Assembly (NCBI GenBank): GCA_002346545.1
Contig: DEAA01000027.1
Span: forward strand, 62,001-126,000
Direction: 5' to 3'
Length of the DNA stretch: 64,000 nucleotides
DNA from: Acidobacteria bacterium UBA2994
GTDB taxonomy: Bacteria; Acidobacteriota; Vicinamibacteria; Vicinamibacterales; UBA8438
Positions 15,960 through 23,603 of this stretch are shown piece by piece. Numbering within the stretch: the first letter of the stretch is position 1; every line of letters starts with the position of its first letter. The position numbers and the translations under genes were made by a program. The notes beneath the pieces are model-generated. The model did no database searches. It saw only the letters and a list, made by a program, of their open reading frames with translations, and was not told the DNA's origin.

Positions 15960-17404
15960 TCACGTGTGGTGGCGGGCGTGCGGATATAGAGCCGGATGTC
16001 GGTTAGGCTGGCTCGACCTTCGTAGGCGTTGGTGTAGGGATCGCCGATGATGAAGTGCTCGGGGTATGCGGATCCCGCCGGCCACAAGTGCTCCCAGCGT
16101 GCCGAGCCGAAAGTATCCTGTTGCATCAGGGTCCCGTCGAAACGTCCGTCATACTGGGTCGCCTCAACGTTGTAGTGCCAGATCGGGACCTCGTCGACGA
16201 CGAAGGGCCGATGCAGGCGGATAGATCGTCGGCCGACCCGGGCGAAGTTGCCGGTGGCCTCCAGTGTGTAGCCGGTCTCCGTCCGTTCGATCGCGAACCG
16301 GTACGACTCCCCAGGCATCAACTCCGGCAGAAGCTCAGCGGCCGACGACAGGACTGGTTCGGCGACCCCGTTGGAGCAGGGGGTCATGAACCACTGACTG
16401 TTGGCGGGCAGCCCGCCCGGGGCTGGTGTCCAGTCTGGGAGTCCGTTGATCCACATATTCAGCGTATTGAAACTGCTGTCCCGGTAATCGTAGTAGGTGC
16501 CGGTCGCTGCGTTGCATACCCGGCCCCCGGTGCCATCGCCCACCCGGTCCGGATGTTGCGAGAACGCATCCATCAAGACCTTGCGCCGCAGGTGCCAAAA
16601 GTGGTTGTTGCGAGGCGCCGGGTCGAGTACGTCGACGATCGCGAGGAAGTGAAAACCATTGTAGGCGTAGGGGCCTTCGCGGACACTCTGCCAATCACAG
16701 AGGGGTGCCGAGGCGTCGCCGCTCCAGCCGGGCGTGCGCGACCCCTCTCCCCACGGGTGCTGGGTTTTGCAGTCGTCGCGAGCGTAGCCGTTAAGCCGTC
16801 CGTCGTATTCGATACTGCCTGCTCGCTGTCCCCCGAAGTCGAGTGTGCGGAGGGAGTACTGGACGCGGTAGTAGGGGGGGAGCGGATCGGTCGACCGGAT
16901 GATGACCCCGCCCGTATGGTCTGGCACGTCGAGGACGGCGACGTGATCGTCGCCGAGGGGTGCTGTTTGGAACGACGGCGGCGATTCGATCACGCCGTCA
17001 CGGTTCCAGTCCCGAGCTGAGAGCGATACGGTCAGCCAGCCGTCCTGGCCTACCGTGAACTCCCGCCGATAGGTGTCGAACGAATCGAACGCCGTCTGCC
17101 AGGCCGGACCGTAGTCATTCTGATACCAGACCCCGCGGTCATCGAGAATCGTGTCGAAGGGAGCGAACGTCTCATCCGGGAGCCACGATGTGAGCTCAGC
17201 GTTGGTCGGGGTGGAAAAGTCCTCCTCGTAGACAAGAGCCCACCCGGGCCAGTTGGACGGGTTCGAGGGGAGCGGGATGATCGGGGGTTGTGGGGCCGCT
17301 TCGAGCGAGAGCAGAGTTGCCCCGATGACGCCCATCACTATCGCTCCTAGGCCGCATCGGGTGGCGGCATTCGTCGAGCCCCGGAGATATGGCGCGTGTG
17401 ACAT
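15956..17404 (-). CDS. secreted concanavalin-like / GH16-like hypothetical protein
   Basis: A 482-residue secreted protein with signal peptide (hydrophobic residues 17-36). WALVYEEDFSTP followed by aromatic-rich beta strands (GVWYQNDYGPAWQTAFDSFD, YYRVQYSLRTLDFGG, HFIIGDPYTN, ASLTDIRLYIR) resembles the jelly-roll layout of GH16 glycosidases and laminin-G-like domains. The GH16 catalytic ExDxxE is not visible, so I do not call it a glycosidase. Four or more Cys residues may form disulfides. It probably binds or processes a polysaccharide outside the cell. Stands alone on the minus strand, convergent with the methyltransferase. Confidence 0.6.
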   Translation of the reverse strand: MSHAPYLRGSTNAATRCGLGAIVMGVIGATLLSLEAAPQPPIIPLPSNPSNWPGWALVYEEDFSTPTNAELTSWLPDETFAPFDTILDDRGVWYQNDYGPAWQTAFDSFDTYRREFTVGQDGWLTVSLSARDWNRDGVIESPPSFQTAPLGDDHVAVLDVPDHTGGVIIRSTDPLPPYYRVQYSLRTLDFGGQRAGSIEYDGRLNGYARDDCKTQHPWGEGSRTPGWSGDASAPLCDWQSVREGPYAYNGFHFLAIVDVLDPAPRNNHFWHLRRKVLMDAFSQHPDRVGDGTGGRVCNAATGTYYDYRDSSFNTLNMWINGLPDWTPAPGGLPANSQWFMTPCSNGVAEPVLSSAAELLPELMPGESYRFAIERTETGYTLEATGNFARVGRRSIRLHRPFVVDEVPIWHYNVEATQYDGRFDGTLMQQDTFGSARWEHLWPAGSAYPEHFIIGDPYTNAYEGRASLTDIRLYIRTPATTRD

Positions 17405-17500
17405 CGTCGTGGGTGGCGGCGGTCGCCAGAGACTACAAAGCCTGCCCCTATCTTAATGAACGCGACCGTGCGAATGATGAGCCGCCAGTGGACTGGGGTG

Positions 17501-18292
17501 TCAGTGGGTCATCCCGTACAGCATGTAGTTGATGCCGAGCTGGAAGCCGTGGTTCTCGGCCTCGAACGGCAGTAGACCCGTGCCAGCAAGCTGCCAGTAT
17601 TCTCCGAGATTCGTATCGTAGTTCACGAGGGCCAGCATCCGTCCGCTTGGGTCGTTTTCCTCGAACACCCCGAAGAACTTCGGGACCAGTCCGCCTAGGT
17701 GGTGATTGGGTGGATTGGGTATGTCGACCTTGCCCACCTCGAACAGGAGGTTGAAGACCGGGTGAGTACCGTCGAGCTCCATCAGCTGGGCGTCCGGCAG
17801 GACGCGCTTGAGCTGGGCCTCGAAGTTTTCCCACTGCTGGCCCTCGAAGTCGTTGAAGATGAGGAATCCGCCCTTGTGCATGTAGTCCCTCAGTCGGCCC
17901 GCCTGCTCGTCGGTCATTACCCAGAATCCTGGTTCCCACATCATCGCCGCCGGGTAGCGGAAGAGCTCGTCGTCATCGAGACTCAGGATAAGACTGGTGT
18001 CGGTACGGGCGTTGACCGCCGTGTACTCGCCGAGCACTGACATCAGATTCGCTTCGGCGCTGGGGAACTCGTGGAGCCACATGTTGATGCCGCGTCCGAG
18101 CGGCATCGAGCCGAACGTGCCTCGCGTCCACCGCAATCGGACGAAGGTGAAGCGCCCGTCGTAGGTGAGCTCCCGCCGACCCCATCCTCGGTAGCCGAAT
18201 TGTGCCGAGACGCCGACCACGCACACCACGCCTAGGAGGATGGCGGCCATCCATCGACGGCTCCACTCACGGAAAAAAGTTCGGTTGGGCAC
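17501..18292 (-). CDS. DUF4159 domain protein
   Basis: A 263-residue protein with an N-terminal signal/anchor (residues 13-31) and a DUF4159-type domain: FTFVRLRW near the start, AMMWEPGFWVMTDEQAGRL and GGFLIFNDFEG in the middle, HPVFNLLFEV and NHGFQLGINYMLYGMTH at the end. The fold is glutamine-amidotransferase-like; family members are secreted, usually near MoxR ATPase and DUF58/vWA genes, and their role is unknown. Here those partners are absent. GTG start at 18292. Confidence 0.8.
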   Translation of the reverse strand: MPNRTFFREWSRRWMAAILLGVVCVVGVSAQFGYRGWGRRELTYDGRFTFVRLRWTRGTFGSMPLGRGINMWLHEFPSAEANLMSVLGEYTAVNARTDTSLILSLDDDELFRYPAAMMWEPGFWVMTDEQAGRLRDYMHKGGFLIFNDFEGQQWENFEAQLKRVLPDAQLMELDGTHPVFNLLFEVGKVDIPNPPNHHLGGLVPKFFGVFEENDPSGRMLALVNYDTNLGEYWQLAGTGLLPFEAENHGFQLGINYMLYGMTH

Positions 18293-18604
18293 GATTCCGA
18301 CGTCACCATGATGCCTGGGTCTGTCGGCAGTGTCGAACGTCGACGCGAATCCAGATAGAGGAGGGACTACTGGACAGAGAAGCGTTCGAGGATCCAGCCG
18401 ATTACGGTTTCAAGCAGCTGCCGAGCCATCGTTCCCTCGATGAGGGAGTATTCCGGCGCGGCGCCGGTGATGTGGGAGACGAGGGGTAGTGCGGGTCGCC
18501 CGGTACCTCCAGCGTGTCCTTCCAGTTGCCCACGATAGCGGCTGAGCGGCCGTCGCAGGCGCGTTGGTGGGATCTATGTGGCGAGGGGAGGGCAATTTAC
18601 CCGC
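18293..18604. other. intergenic stretch with a possible minus-strand coding remnant
   Basis: No intact gene. On the minus strand the frame 18367-18573 is open for 68 codons without a usable start. Its last 40 codons read protein-like (ALPLVSHITG, MARQLLETVIGWILERF), and another frame in the same place gives NWKDTLEVPGDPHY. This could be the decayed 3' end of a gene once upstream of the DUF4159 gene. Nothing else is visible. Confidence 0.25.
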
Positions 18605-19654
18605 CTATCTGGCGTTCTGCTTCTCGAGGTTGCGATACACCTCGAGGATGTGGCGTAGGTCGTGGTTCCCTTCATGACAGCCATATTCGTAGACGGGACC
18701 GTCGGTGGTCACCATCGGAATCTCTGCGCTCCACGGGACATTCCAGGTGTGAGGGTCTTCGACCGTGAACTCATAGTGGATGCTGTCAGCGCTGGTTCGA
18801 GTGAACCGTTCTTGGACCTGCATGTGGCGGCTCGATCCTTGCCAGGCGGTCACGTCATTGAAGTGCGTGGTGTCGACCACCAGCGTATCGCCCTCCCAGT
18901 GGCCGCGAGAATCGCCAGGATACAGCCGGATCTTGTTAGAGATCGGCGGGCGACCGTCGAGCGGGATGATGCGCGGCGGATTGTTGTTCTGCTCGGTGAA
19001 GATCACCACGTGGTCGGCGGTCTGAAAAATCTGGTGCACGTCGTTGTAGGACGGCGGCTGGAGCGGAGGCCCGTTGTAGCCGTAGTAAATGCACCGCTCA
19101 CTTAGCGGGCGAAGCAGGTGGTCGGAGAACAGATCCAGGCCTGCCCGTGCTGCCCGACGCTCGGCCGCGCGCGCCTGCGCCTCGGCGTTGCGCGGTGGGA
19201 TCTTGCCGTTTGGCGGGTCGCTGACCAGCGAGGTCCGGCGGGTGGACAGCCCCTTCGGTACCCGGGTGGCGAGCCAGATCGCGTTGTCGTAGTGGACGTA
19301 ATCCTCATCCCGGTGTGTCTGGTTCAGGACGCGCTTACGTTCCTCGGCATCGCCGATGTTGATGACGAAACGGGCCAGCGGGTCCGCACCGTCCACAGTG
19401 AGCTGCCGCTGCAGCAATTCGAACTCTTCTTCTGTGTAGAACGCCTGGTTGCCCAGATAATCCGGACGCTCCATCGGCGTGAAGGTCTGGGTTGTCCAGT
19501 ACCCCGTCAGGTCGGGACGGCCGTCAGCCATCCGGGGGGCCGAATCGTCTGCCACCGGCACTGTCGCCGGGCCCTGCGCCCACGCGGAGGCCGGCGAAAG
19601 CCAGCCGAGAAGCACGACCGTGATAGTCGACGCCGCGAAGTGCCGGTGGCGCAT
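18605..19654 (-). CDS. secreted PDLQGxW-family protein (paralogue 1)
   Basis: A 349-residue secreted protein (signal cleaved near SAWAQ). It is the most divergent of four relatives in the window. Shared blocks in order: RPDLTGYWTTQTFTPMERP with YTEEEFELL, SLVSDPPNGKIPP, RCIYYGYNGPPL, HQIFQTADHVVI, RIIPLDGR, GDSRGHWEGDTLVVDTTHF, YEFTVEDPHTW, and the C-terminal YGCHEGNHDL. No catalytic assignment is known to me; the invariant CHEGN looks like a metal or haem-ligand motif. Good ribosome binding site (AGGAGG). Members elsewhere in the window sit beside PQQ quinoproteins; this one is near the patatin gene. Confidence 0.75.
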   Translation of the reverse strand: MRHRHFAASTITVVLLGWLSPASAWAQGPATVPVADDSAPRMADGRPDLTGYWTTQTFTPMERPDYLGNQAFYTEEEFELLQRQLTVDGADPLARFVINIGDAEERKRVLNQTHRDEDYVHYDNAIWLATRVPKGLSTRRTSLVSDPPNGKIPPRNAEAQARAAERRAARAGLDLFSDHLLRPLSERCIYYGYNGPPLQPPSYNDVHQIFQTADHVVIFTEQNNNPPRIIPLDGRPPISNKIRLYPGDSRGHWEGDTLVVDTTHFNDVTAWQGSSRHMQVQERFTRTSADSIHYEFTVEDPHTWNVPWSAEIPMVTTDGPVYEYGCHEGNHDLRHILEVYRNLEKQNAR

Positions 19655-19868
19655 CGGACCCTCCTAGGTGCGTGGTGAAGCGCGATACTCTTGTTTGCCC
19701 ATGATCGCGCACCAGCCGTGCCGACGCAATACCGGATCATTAACCGGTCGTGGAGTCAGCGAGTGGGCTGATGATCGACCCGTCTGGCCTGATCGAGTGG
19801 CGGTGTCATTCCTACTCGTGCCTTTGCGGAGCAAGACAGGGCGGCCGCCAAACGTTACACGGCTCAGC

Positions 19869-19874
19869 GATAAT
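19869..19874 (+). promoter_or_regulatory. -10-like element (GATAAT) of the patatin gene
   Basis: GATAAT with 8 nt to the GTG at 19883, the same short-leader geometry as at several other genes here; there is no ribosome binding site. A similar AGCGATAATCGG string occurs at 46001-46011 upstream of the VOC fusion gene. Confidence 0.4.
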
Positions 19875-19882
19875 CGGCGAAC

Positions 19883-20662
19883 GTGACCGACGAATGCTCT
19901 CGTATTGGGCTGGTGCTGTCGGCTGGCGGCCTGCGCGGTGCCGCCCATCTCGGTGTCGTACGCCGGTTGGCGGCCGAGGGCGTCTCGGTCGATGTGATGG
20001 TGGGGGTGAGCGCCGGCGCCGTCATTGCCGGCTACTATGCGGCCGTCGGGTTGACGGTCGACGAGATGCTGGCTGACGCCGCCGTGTTTAAGGGGCGGCA
20101 CCTGGTGGCGCACAGCTTTGCCGTGCGGGTGCCCGCTTGGTGCCGGCCACTGGTCGACCCGTTTGCCGGGATCATTCCGTCCCGCCTTGGCCAACTCGAG
20201 GCGAGTCGCTTCGATCGTTTGCATCATGGTGTATCGGCCATCGGCGTCGTGTGCCACGACCTGACCCACGATCGTCCCCGTTACCTAGCCACCGGCGACG
20301 ACGGCGGCGTCCGGCTCTATGACGCGGTGGCGACGAGCGCGGCGGTGCCCGACATGTTCGCGGCCCAGCCGATCCGCTATCGTGGCGAGGTGAGCGAGTT
20401 TACCGACGGAGGCGTTAGTGATTCGCTGCCGGTGGGGTTTGCCACGATGCCGCCTCTGGCGGCGACCCATCTCATCGCCTCCGATTGCCGCAGCCGCGGC
20501 GCGCCACTTGCGGAGACCGATCGGTTGATCTACCTCCGGCCGCACCTCGACGATACGACCACGCTGAAGGCGCCCAAGGCGTCGCTCTTGAAAGCGGTGG
20601 CGGCGGGGGAGGCCGCCGTCACCGAAGACGTCCTCGCCCGCATCGCGCGCTGGTGTACCTAG
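19883..20662 (+). CDS. patatin-like phospholipase
   Basis: A 259-residue patatin-family acyl hydrolase. The oxyanion-hole motif is SAGGLRGAAHLG (residues 13-24), the nucleophile elbow GVSAGA supplies the catalytic Ser, and the dyad Asp is in the DGGVSDSLPV motif. Family members hydrolyse phospholipid or other lipid acyl esters; the short single-domain form is usually cytoplasmic or membrane-associated. No signal peptide. GTG start at 19883; a GATAAT box just upstream suggests a near-leaderless message. Its end overlaps the convergent quinoprotein stop by 4 bp. Confidence 0.87.
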   Translation: MTDECSRIGLVLSAGGLRGAAHLGVVRRLAAEGVSVDVMVGVSAGAVIAGYYAAVGLTVDEMLADAAVFKGRHLVAHSFAVRVPAWCRPLVDPFAGIIPSRLGQLEASRFDRLHHGVSAIGVVCHDLTHDRPRYLATGDDGGVRLYDAVATSAAVPDMFAAQPIRYRGEVSEFTDGGVSDSLPVGFATMPPLAATHLIASDCRSRGAPLAETDRLIYLRPHLDDTTTLKAPKASLLKAVAAGEAAVTEDVLARIARWCT

Positions 20663-22293
20663 TTGCCCAGGCCGAACGTGTAGACCACGTTGCCTACCGG
20701 CATCGTTACATATTGCTGGCCGCTGACGGCGTAAGTCATCGGCTGGGCGTTCACTGGTCCACCGAGCGGGATGTGCCAGACCGGCTCGCCGGTCTCTGCG
20801 TCCAGCGCAAAGAGGATACCTTCGGCCCCGGCTGCGAAGACCAGGTCGCCCGCGGTGGCTAATACACCCGAGCGGCTCCGCGGAGTGATCGGGAACTCCC
20901 ATTTGATGTCCCCGGTCGTCGGGTCGATGGCCCGGATGGCGCTGTGATAGTTGTCGATCGGCAGTGGCGTTTCGGTGCCGCCACCCAGGAAGGTGTCGCC
21001 CTCGCTGTATTCTTCCTCACGGTTGAAGAAGAGAGCCTCGCCATCGAATGCGTTCACGTACAGCAGACCTGTTCGCGGACTGTATGCGGGCGACCACCAG
21101 TTGGTGCCGCCTCCGGCGATCGGTGCGACGAGTGTCCCTTCTGTGCTGGGCTTGGTTCCCGGGCGCCGGATCGGCCGCCCATTGGCGTCGAGCCCCTCGG
21201 CCCACGTCTGATGCGCGAATTCTTTCCCGAGAAGGAACTCACCGGTTTCTCGATCGAGGGTGTAGTAGAACGCGTTCCGGTTCGCCCAGAGCATCGCCTT
21301 GCGGGCCTCGCCGTCGACCTCGATGTCGGCGAGCACGGGAATCTGGATGGCGTCCCAGTCGTGCTCGTCGTGCGGCGTGAACTGGAAGTGCCAGGACATT
21401 TCACCGGTGTCGCCGTTGAGCGCCAGCACCGAGTCCGAGTAGAGGTTGTCACCCATCCGGACGTCGCCATTCCAGTCAGGTCCAGGGTTGCCGGTGCCCC
21501 AGTAGACGAGGTTAAGCTCCGGGTCGTAGGAGCCGGTGAGCCAGGTCGGAGATCCGCCCGTGCGCCATGAGTCTCCGGCCCACGATTGATTGTCTGGATG
21601 GTCGGGGCCAGGAATCGTGTAGGTGCGCCACTTGAGCTCACCCGAGGCGGGGTCGTACGAGTCGAGGAAACCCCGGACACCGTACTCACCTCCGGCGATC
21701 CCGGTGACCACTTGGTTCTTGACGATGAGCGGTGCTGCGGTCTTGCTGTAGCCGCTCTCATGGTTGGCGACTTCGCGGTTCCACAGCAGGCTCCCCGAAC
21801 GGCCGTCGATGGCCACCAGATGGGCATCGAGCGTGCTCATGTAGAGCGTTTCATCGAGGATGGCCACACCGCGGTTGTTTCGGCCGCAGCAGATGCGCAG
21901 GTCGCCTGGCAGGGGATGGTCGTAGCGCCAGAACGGCTGGCCGTTCACGGCATCCACCGCCACTAAGTTGCTCGGCGACTCGGTGATGAACATCACTCCG
22001 TCTACCACTAGTGGGGTGGTCTCGTTCCGGTCGAGCTGTCGGATCTGATGGGTCCACTTCAACGTGAGCCCGGTGACGGTCTCGCGGTTGATTTGATCCA
22101 GTCCGCTGAACCGCTGGCTGTCCAGTGTGCCGTTGTACATGAGCCAGTTGTGCGGCTCGTCTGCGGCGTTGAGGAGACGTTCCCAGGTGACCGGGGAGAA
22201 GATGGCCTCGCCGTCGGACTGCGCCGCCGCCGGTGCGGCGAACGGGAGAACGGCAAGCAAGGTGACGTATCTGGCGAGCGTGCGGATCGTCAT
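20659..22293 (-). CDS. PQQ-dependent alcohol dehydrogenase (methanol/ethanol family)
   Basis: A 544-residue periplasmic quinoprotein with signal peptide (cleavage near PAAAQ). It has the eight-bladed propeller tryptophan-dock repeats (LVAVDAVNGQPFWRYD, LVAIDGRSGSLLWN, LALNGDTGEMSWHF, IRAIDPTTGDIKWEF, LFALDAETGEPVWH) and the adjacent-Cys pair CC at 135-136 (ICCGRNNRG) that forms the vicinal disulfide over PQQ. A candidate catalytic Asp lies in GNPGPDWN or HDEHDWD. It oxidises alcohols and gives electrons to a c-type cytochrome, here very likely the product of the upstream gene, whose stop overlaps this ATG (TAATG). The operon order is 23604, 23123, 22293, 20659. Confidence 0.88.
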   Translation of the reverse strand: MTIRTLARYVTLLAVLPFAAPAAAQSDGEAIFSPVTWERLLNAADEPHNWLMYNGTLDSQRFSGLDQINRETVTGLTLKWTHQIRQLDRNETTPLVVDGVMFITESPSNLVAVDAVNGQPFWRYDHPLPGDLRICCGRNNRGVAILDETLYMSTLDAHLVAIDGRSGSLLWNREVANHESGYSKTAAPLIVKNQVVTGIAGGEYGVRGFLDSYDPASGELKWRTYTIPGPDHPDNQSWAGDSWRTGGSPTWLTGSYDPELNLVYWGTGNPGPDWNGDVRMGDNLYSDSVLALNGDTGEMSWHFQFTPHDEHDWDAIQIPVLADIEVDGEARKAMLWANRNAFYYTLDRETGEFLLGKEFAHQTWAEGLDANGRPIRRPGTKPSTEGTLVAPIAGGGTNWWSPAYSPRTGLLYVNAFDGEALFFNREEEYSEGDTFLGGGTETPLPIDNYHSAIRAIDPTTGDIKWEFPITPRSRSGVLATAGDLVFAAGAEGILFALDAETGEPVWHIPLGGPVNAQPMTYAVSGQQYVTMPVGNVVYTFGLGN

Positions 22294-23087
22294 TAGGGGT
22301 CGCTCCGGAGAGAAAAGAGATACGCCACGAGGTCGTCGAGTTGCCGGGTCGACAGCTGGTCGCCGTAGGCTGGCATCGTCGAGCGCTCGCTCCGTTCCCA
22401 GGTCCAGTCGCCATATTTCGAGAACGACCGCAGCTGCTCGTTCTCGTCCATGATCCGGAAGCTGAAGGAGTCCTCGCCCATGCGCAGCCCCTCGTGGGCC
22501 TGGCTTCCGTTGGTCGCCCGCATGGTCCACCAGCGGGGGTGCACTTCGGCGTCGGGGTCGGTGAGTGAAGTGCGCAAGTCATCAGGCGTACGGTCGTCGC
22601 CGATATTCGACAGGTCCGGGCCACGCCGGCCGCCATCGCCGTTCACCATGTGACAGTCGGCGCAGCTGCCGGTTCCGGTGAAGAGCTGCTGGCCGGTGGC
22701 CGAGGAGCCTGGTGGGGCATCAGCCACCTCAGTGAGCGAGCGGAGGTAGGTGACCATCTGCCACAGTTCTTGCTCTGGCGCATCGGTGCCGGTGCCGACC
22801 ATGGCCGTGCCTTGCACTCCATCCCGGATGACCCGGTAGAGTTCGCCGTCGGATTCGGCTCGCTGGAATCGACCAGTCGTTAGGTCGGGGCCCACGCTTT
22901 CGTTGCCACCCCGCGCATTCAGCCCATGACAGCTGGCGCATTGCGCCTGAAAGACCCGGCGACCCATCCGCAGGTCGATCCGGCTGGTGTAGGGGTTCGT
23001 CTCGGAGTCTTGCGCCGTTGCCGTGAAGGGCGAGGTGCCAGACACGACCACGGCTAGTAGGGCGATTCGCGCTGGCAGGTAGCGCAT
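22293..23087 (-). CDS. dihaem cytochrome c
   Basis: A 264-residue secreted protein with two c-type haem sites, CASCH at residues 50-54 and CADCH at 142-146, each heading a class I cytochrome domain (GPDLTTGR and GPDLSNIG follow). Candidate axial methionines are in GTAMVGTG and STMPAYGDQLS. The signal peptide ends near TATAQ. It overlaps the quinoprotein start downstream and follows the SnoaL-like gene by 35 bp, so it is the obvious electron acceptor for the PQQ enzyme(s) of this operon. Confidence 0.9.
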   Translation of the reverse strand: MRYLPARIALLAVVVSGTSPFTATAQDSETNPYTSRIDLRMGRRVFQAQCASCHGLNARGGNESVGPDLTTGRFQRAESDGELYRVIRDGVQGTAMVGTGTDAPEQELWQMVTYLRSLTEVADAPPGSSATGQQLFTGTGSCADCHMVNGDGGRRGPDLSNIGDDRTPDDLRTSLTDPDAEVHPRWWTMRATNGSQAHEGLRMGEDSFSFRIMDENEQLRSFSKYGDWTWERSERSTMPAYGDQLSTRQLDDLVAYLFSLRSDP

Positions 23088-23122
23088 GGCTCTGTCTCCT
23101 GTCTCCTAGCGGAGAAACCGCA

Positions 23123-23596
23123 TTACAGCTCGATGTCGAAGACGAAGTCGGTCCACTCAGCGATCTTGCCGTCGATTAGATGAAAGACTCCCACGACTGG
23201 GATGTCGAGTTGCTGATCTGGTAGCGTGAAACGGTCGATCCGGTCGTCGACGACTACCGGTCCTCGGGCCCAGGTGTCCACCACCTCAAACTCGATAACG
23301 GAGGCGCTCCCAACGAAGCCATCCACTAACGCTTCAATGGCCGCCGATCCTTCGACCATCGGTGCGGTCTGCGTCGCGCGATACTTGCATTCGTCCGTCA
23401 GGTGACTGGTGATTCGGGGCCAGTCAAGTGGGGCAGTGAAGGCTGCACAGAACTGATTCACCACGTTGATGTTGGCCGATTCCTCTGCCGTCGGTTGTGC
23501 GGTCGCCGGTCGAGCCAGCACACCGGCGAGGCCAAGACCGCTCGTCGTGAGCATGGTGCGGCGGGTGAGCCCGTTTGCCGGTCTTCTCGTTGTCAT
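23123..23596 (-). CDS. SnoaL-like / limonene-epoxide-hydrolase-like secreted protein
   Basis: A 157-residue protein with a twin-arginine-type signal (LTRRTMLTTSGLGLAG) and an NTF2-like domain: NVVNQFCAAFTAPLDWPRITSHLTD, APMVEGSAAIEALVDGF, WARGPVVVDDRIDRF, VVGVFHLIDGKIAEWTDFVFD. The conserved VDDRIDRF and the terminal IxEWTD-type strand match limonene-1,2-epoxide hydrolase-like proteins, which open epoxides, though many relatives are not enzymes. It sits between two quinoproteins and the cytochrome, 7 bp after the PQQ gene stop, so it probably acts on the same substrate series. Confidence 0.8.
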   Translation of the reverse strand: MTTRRPANGLTRRTMLTTSGLGLAGVLARPATAQPTAEESANINVVNQFCAAFTAPLDWPRITSHLTDECKYRATQTAPMVEGSAAIEALVDGFVGSASVIEFEVVDTWARGPVVVDDRIDRFTLPDQQLDIPVVGVFHLIDGKIAEWTDFVFDIEL

Positions 23597-23603
23597 GATG
23601 TCC

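Noticed and set aside
15956..17404. Calling the protein a GH16 glycosidase
   Set aside because: Jelly-roll-like strands are present but the catalytic ExDxxE is not visible.
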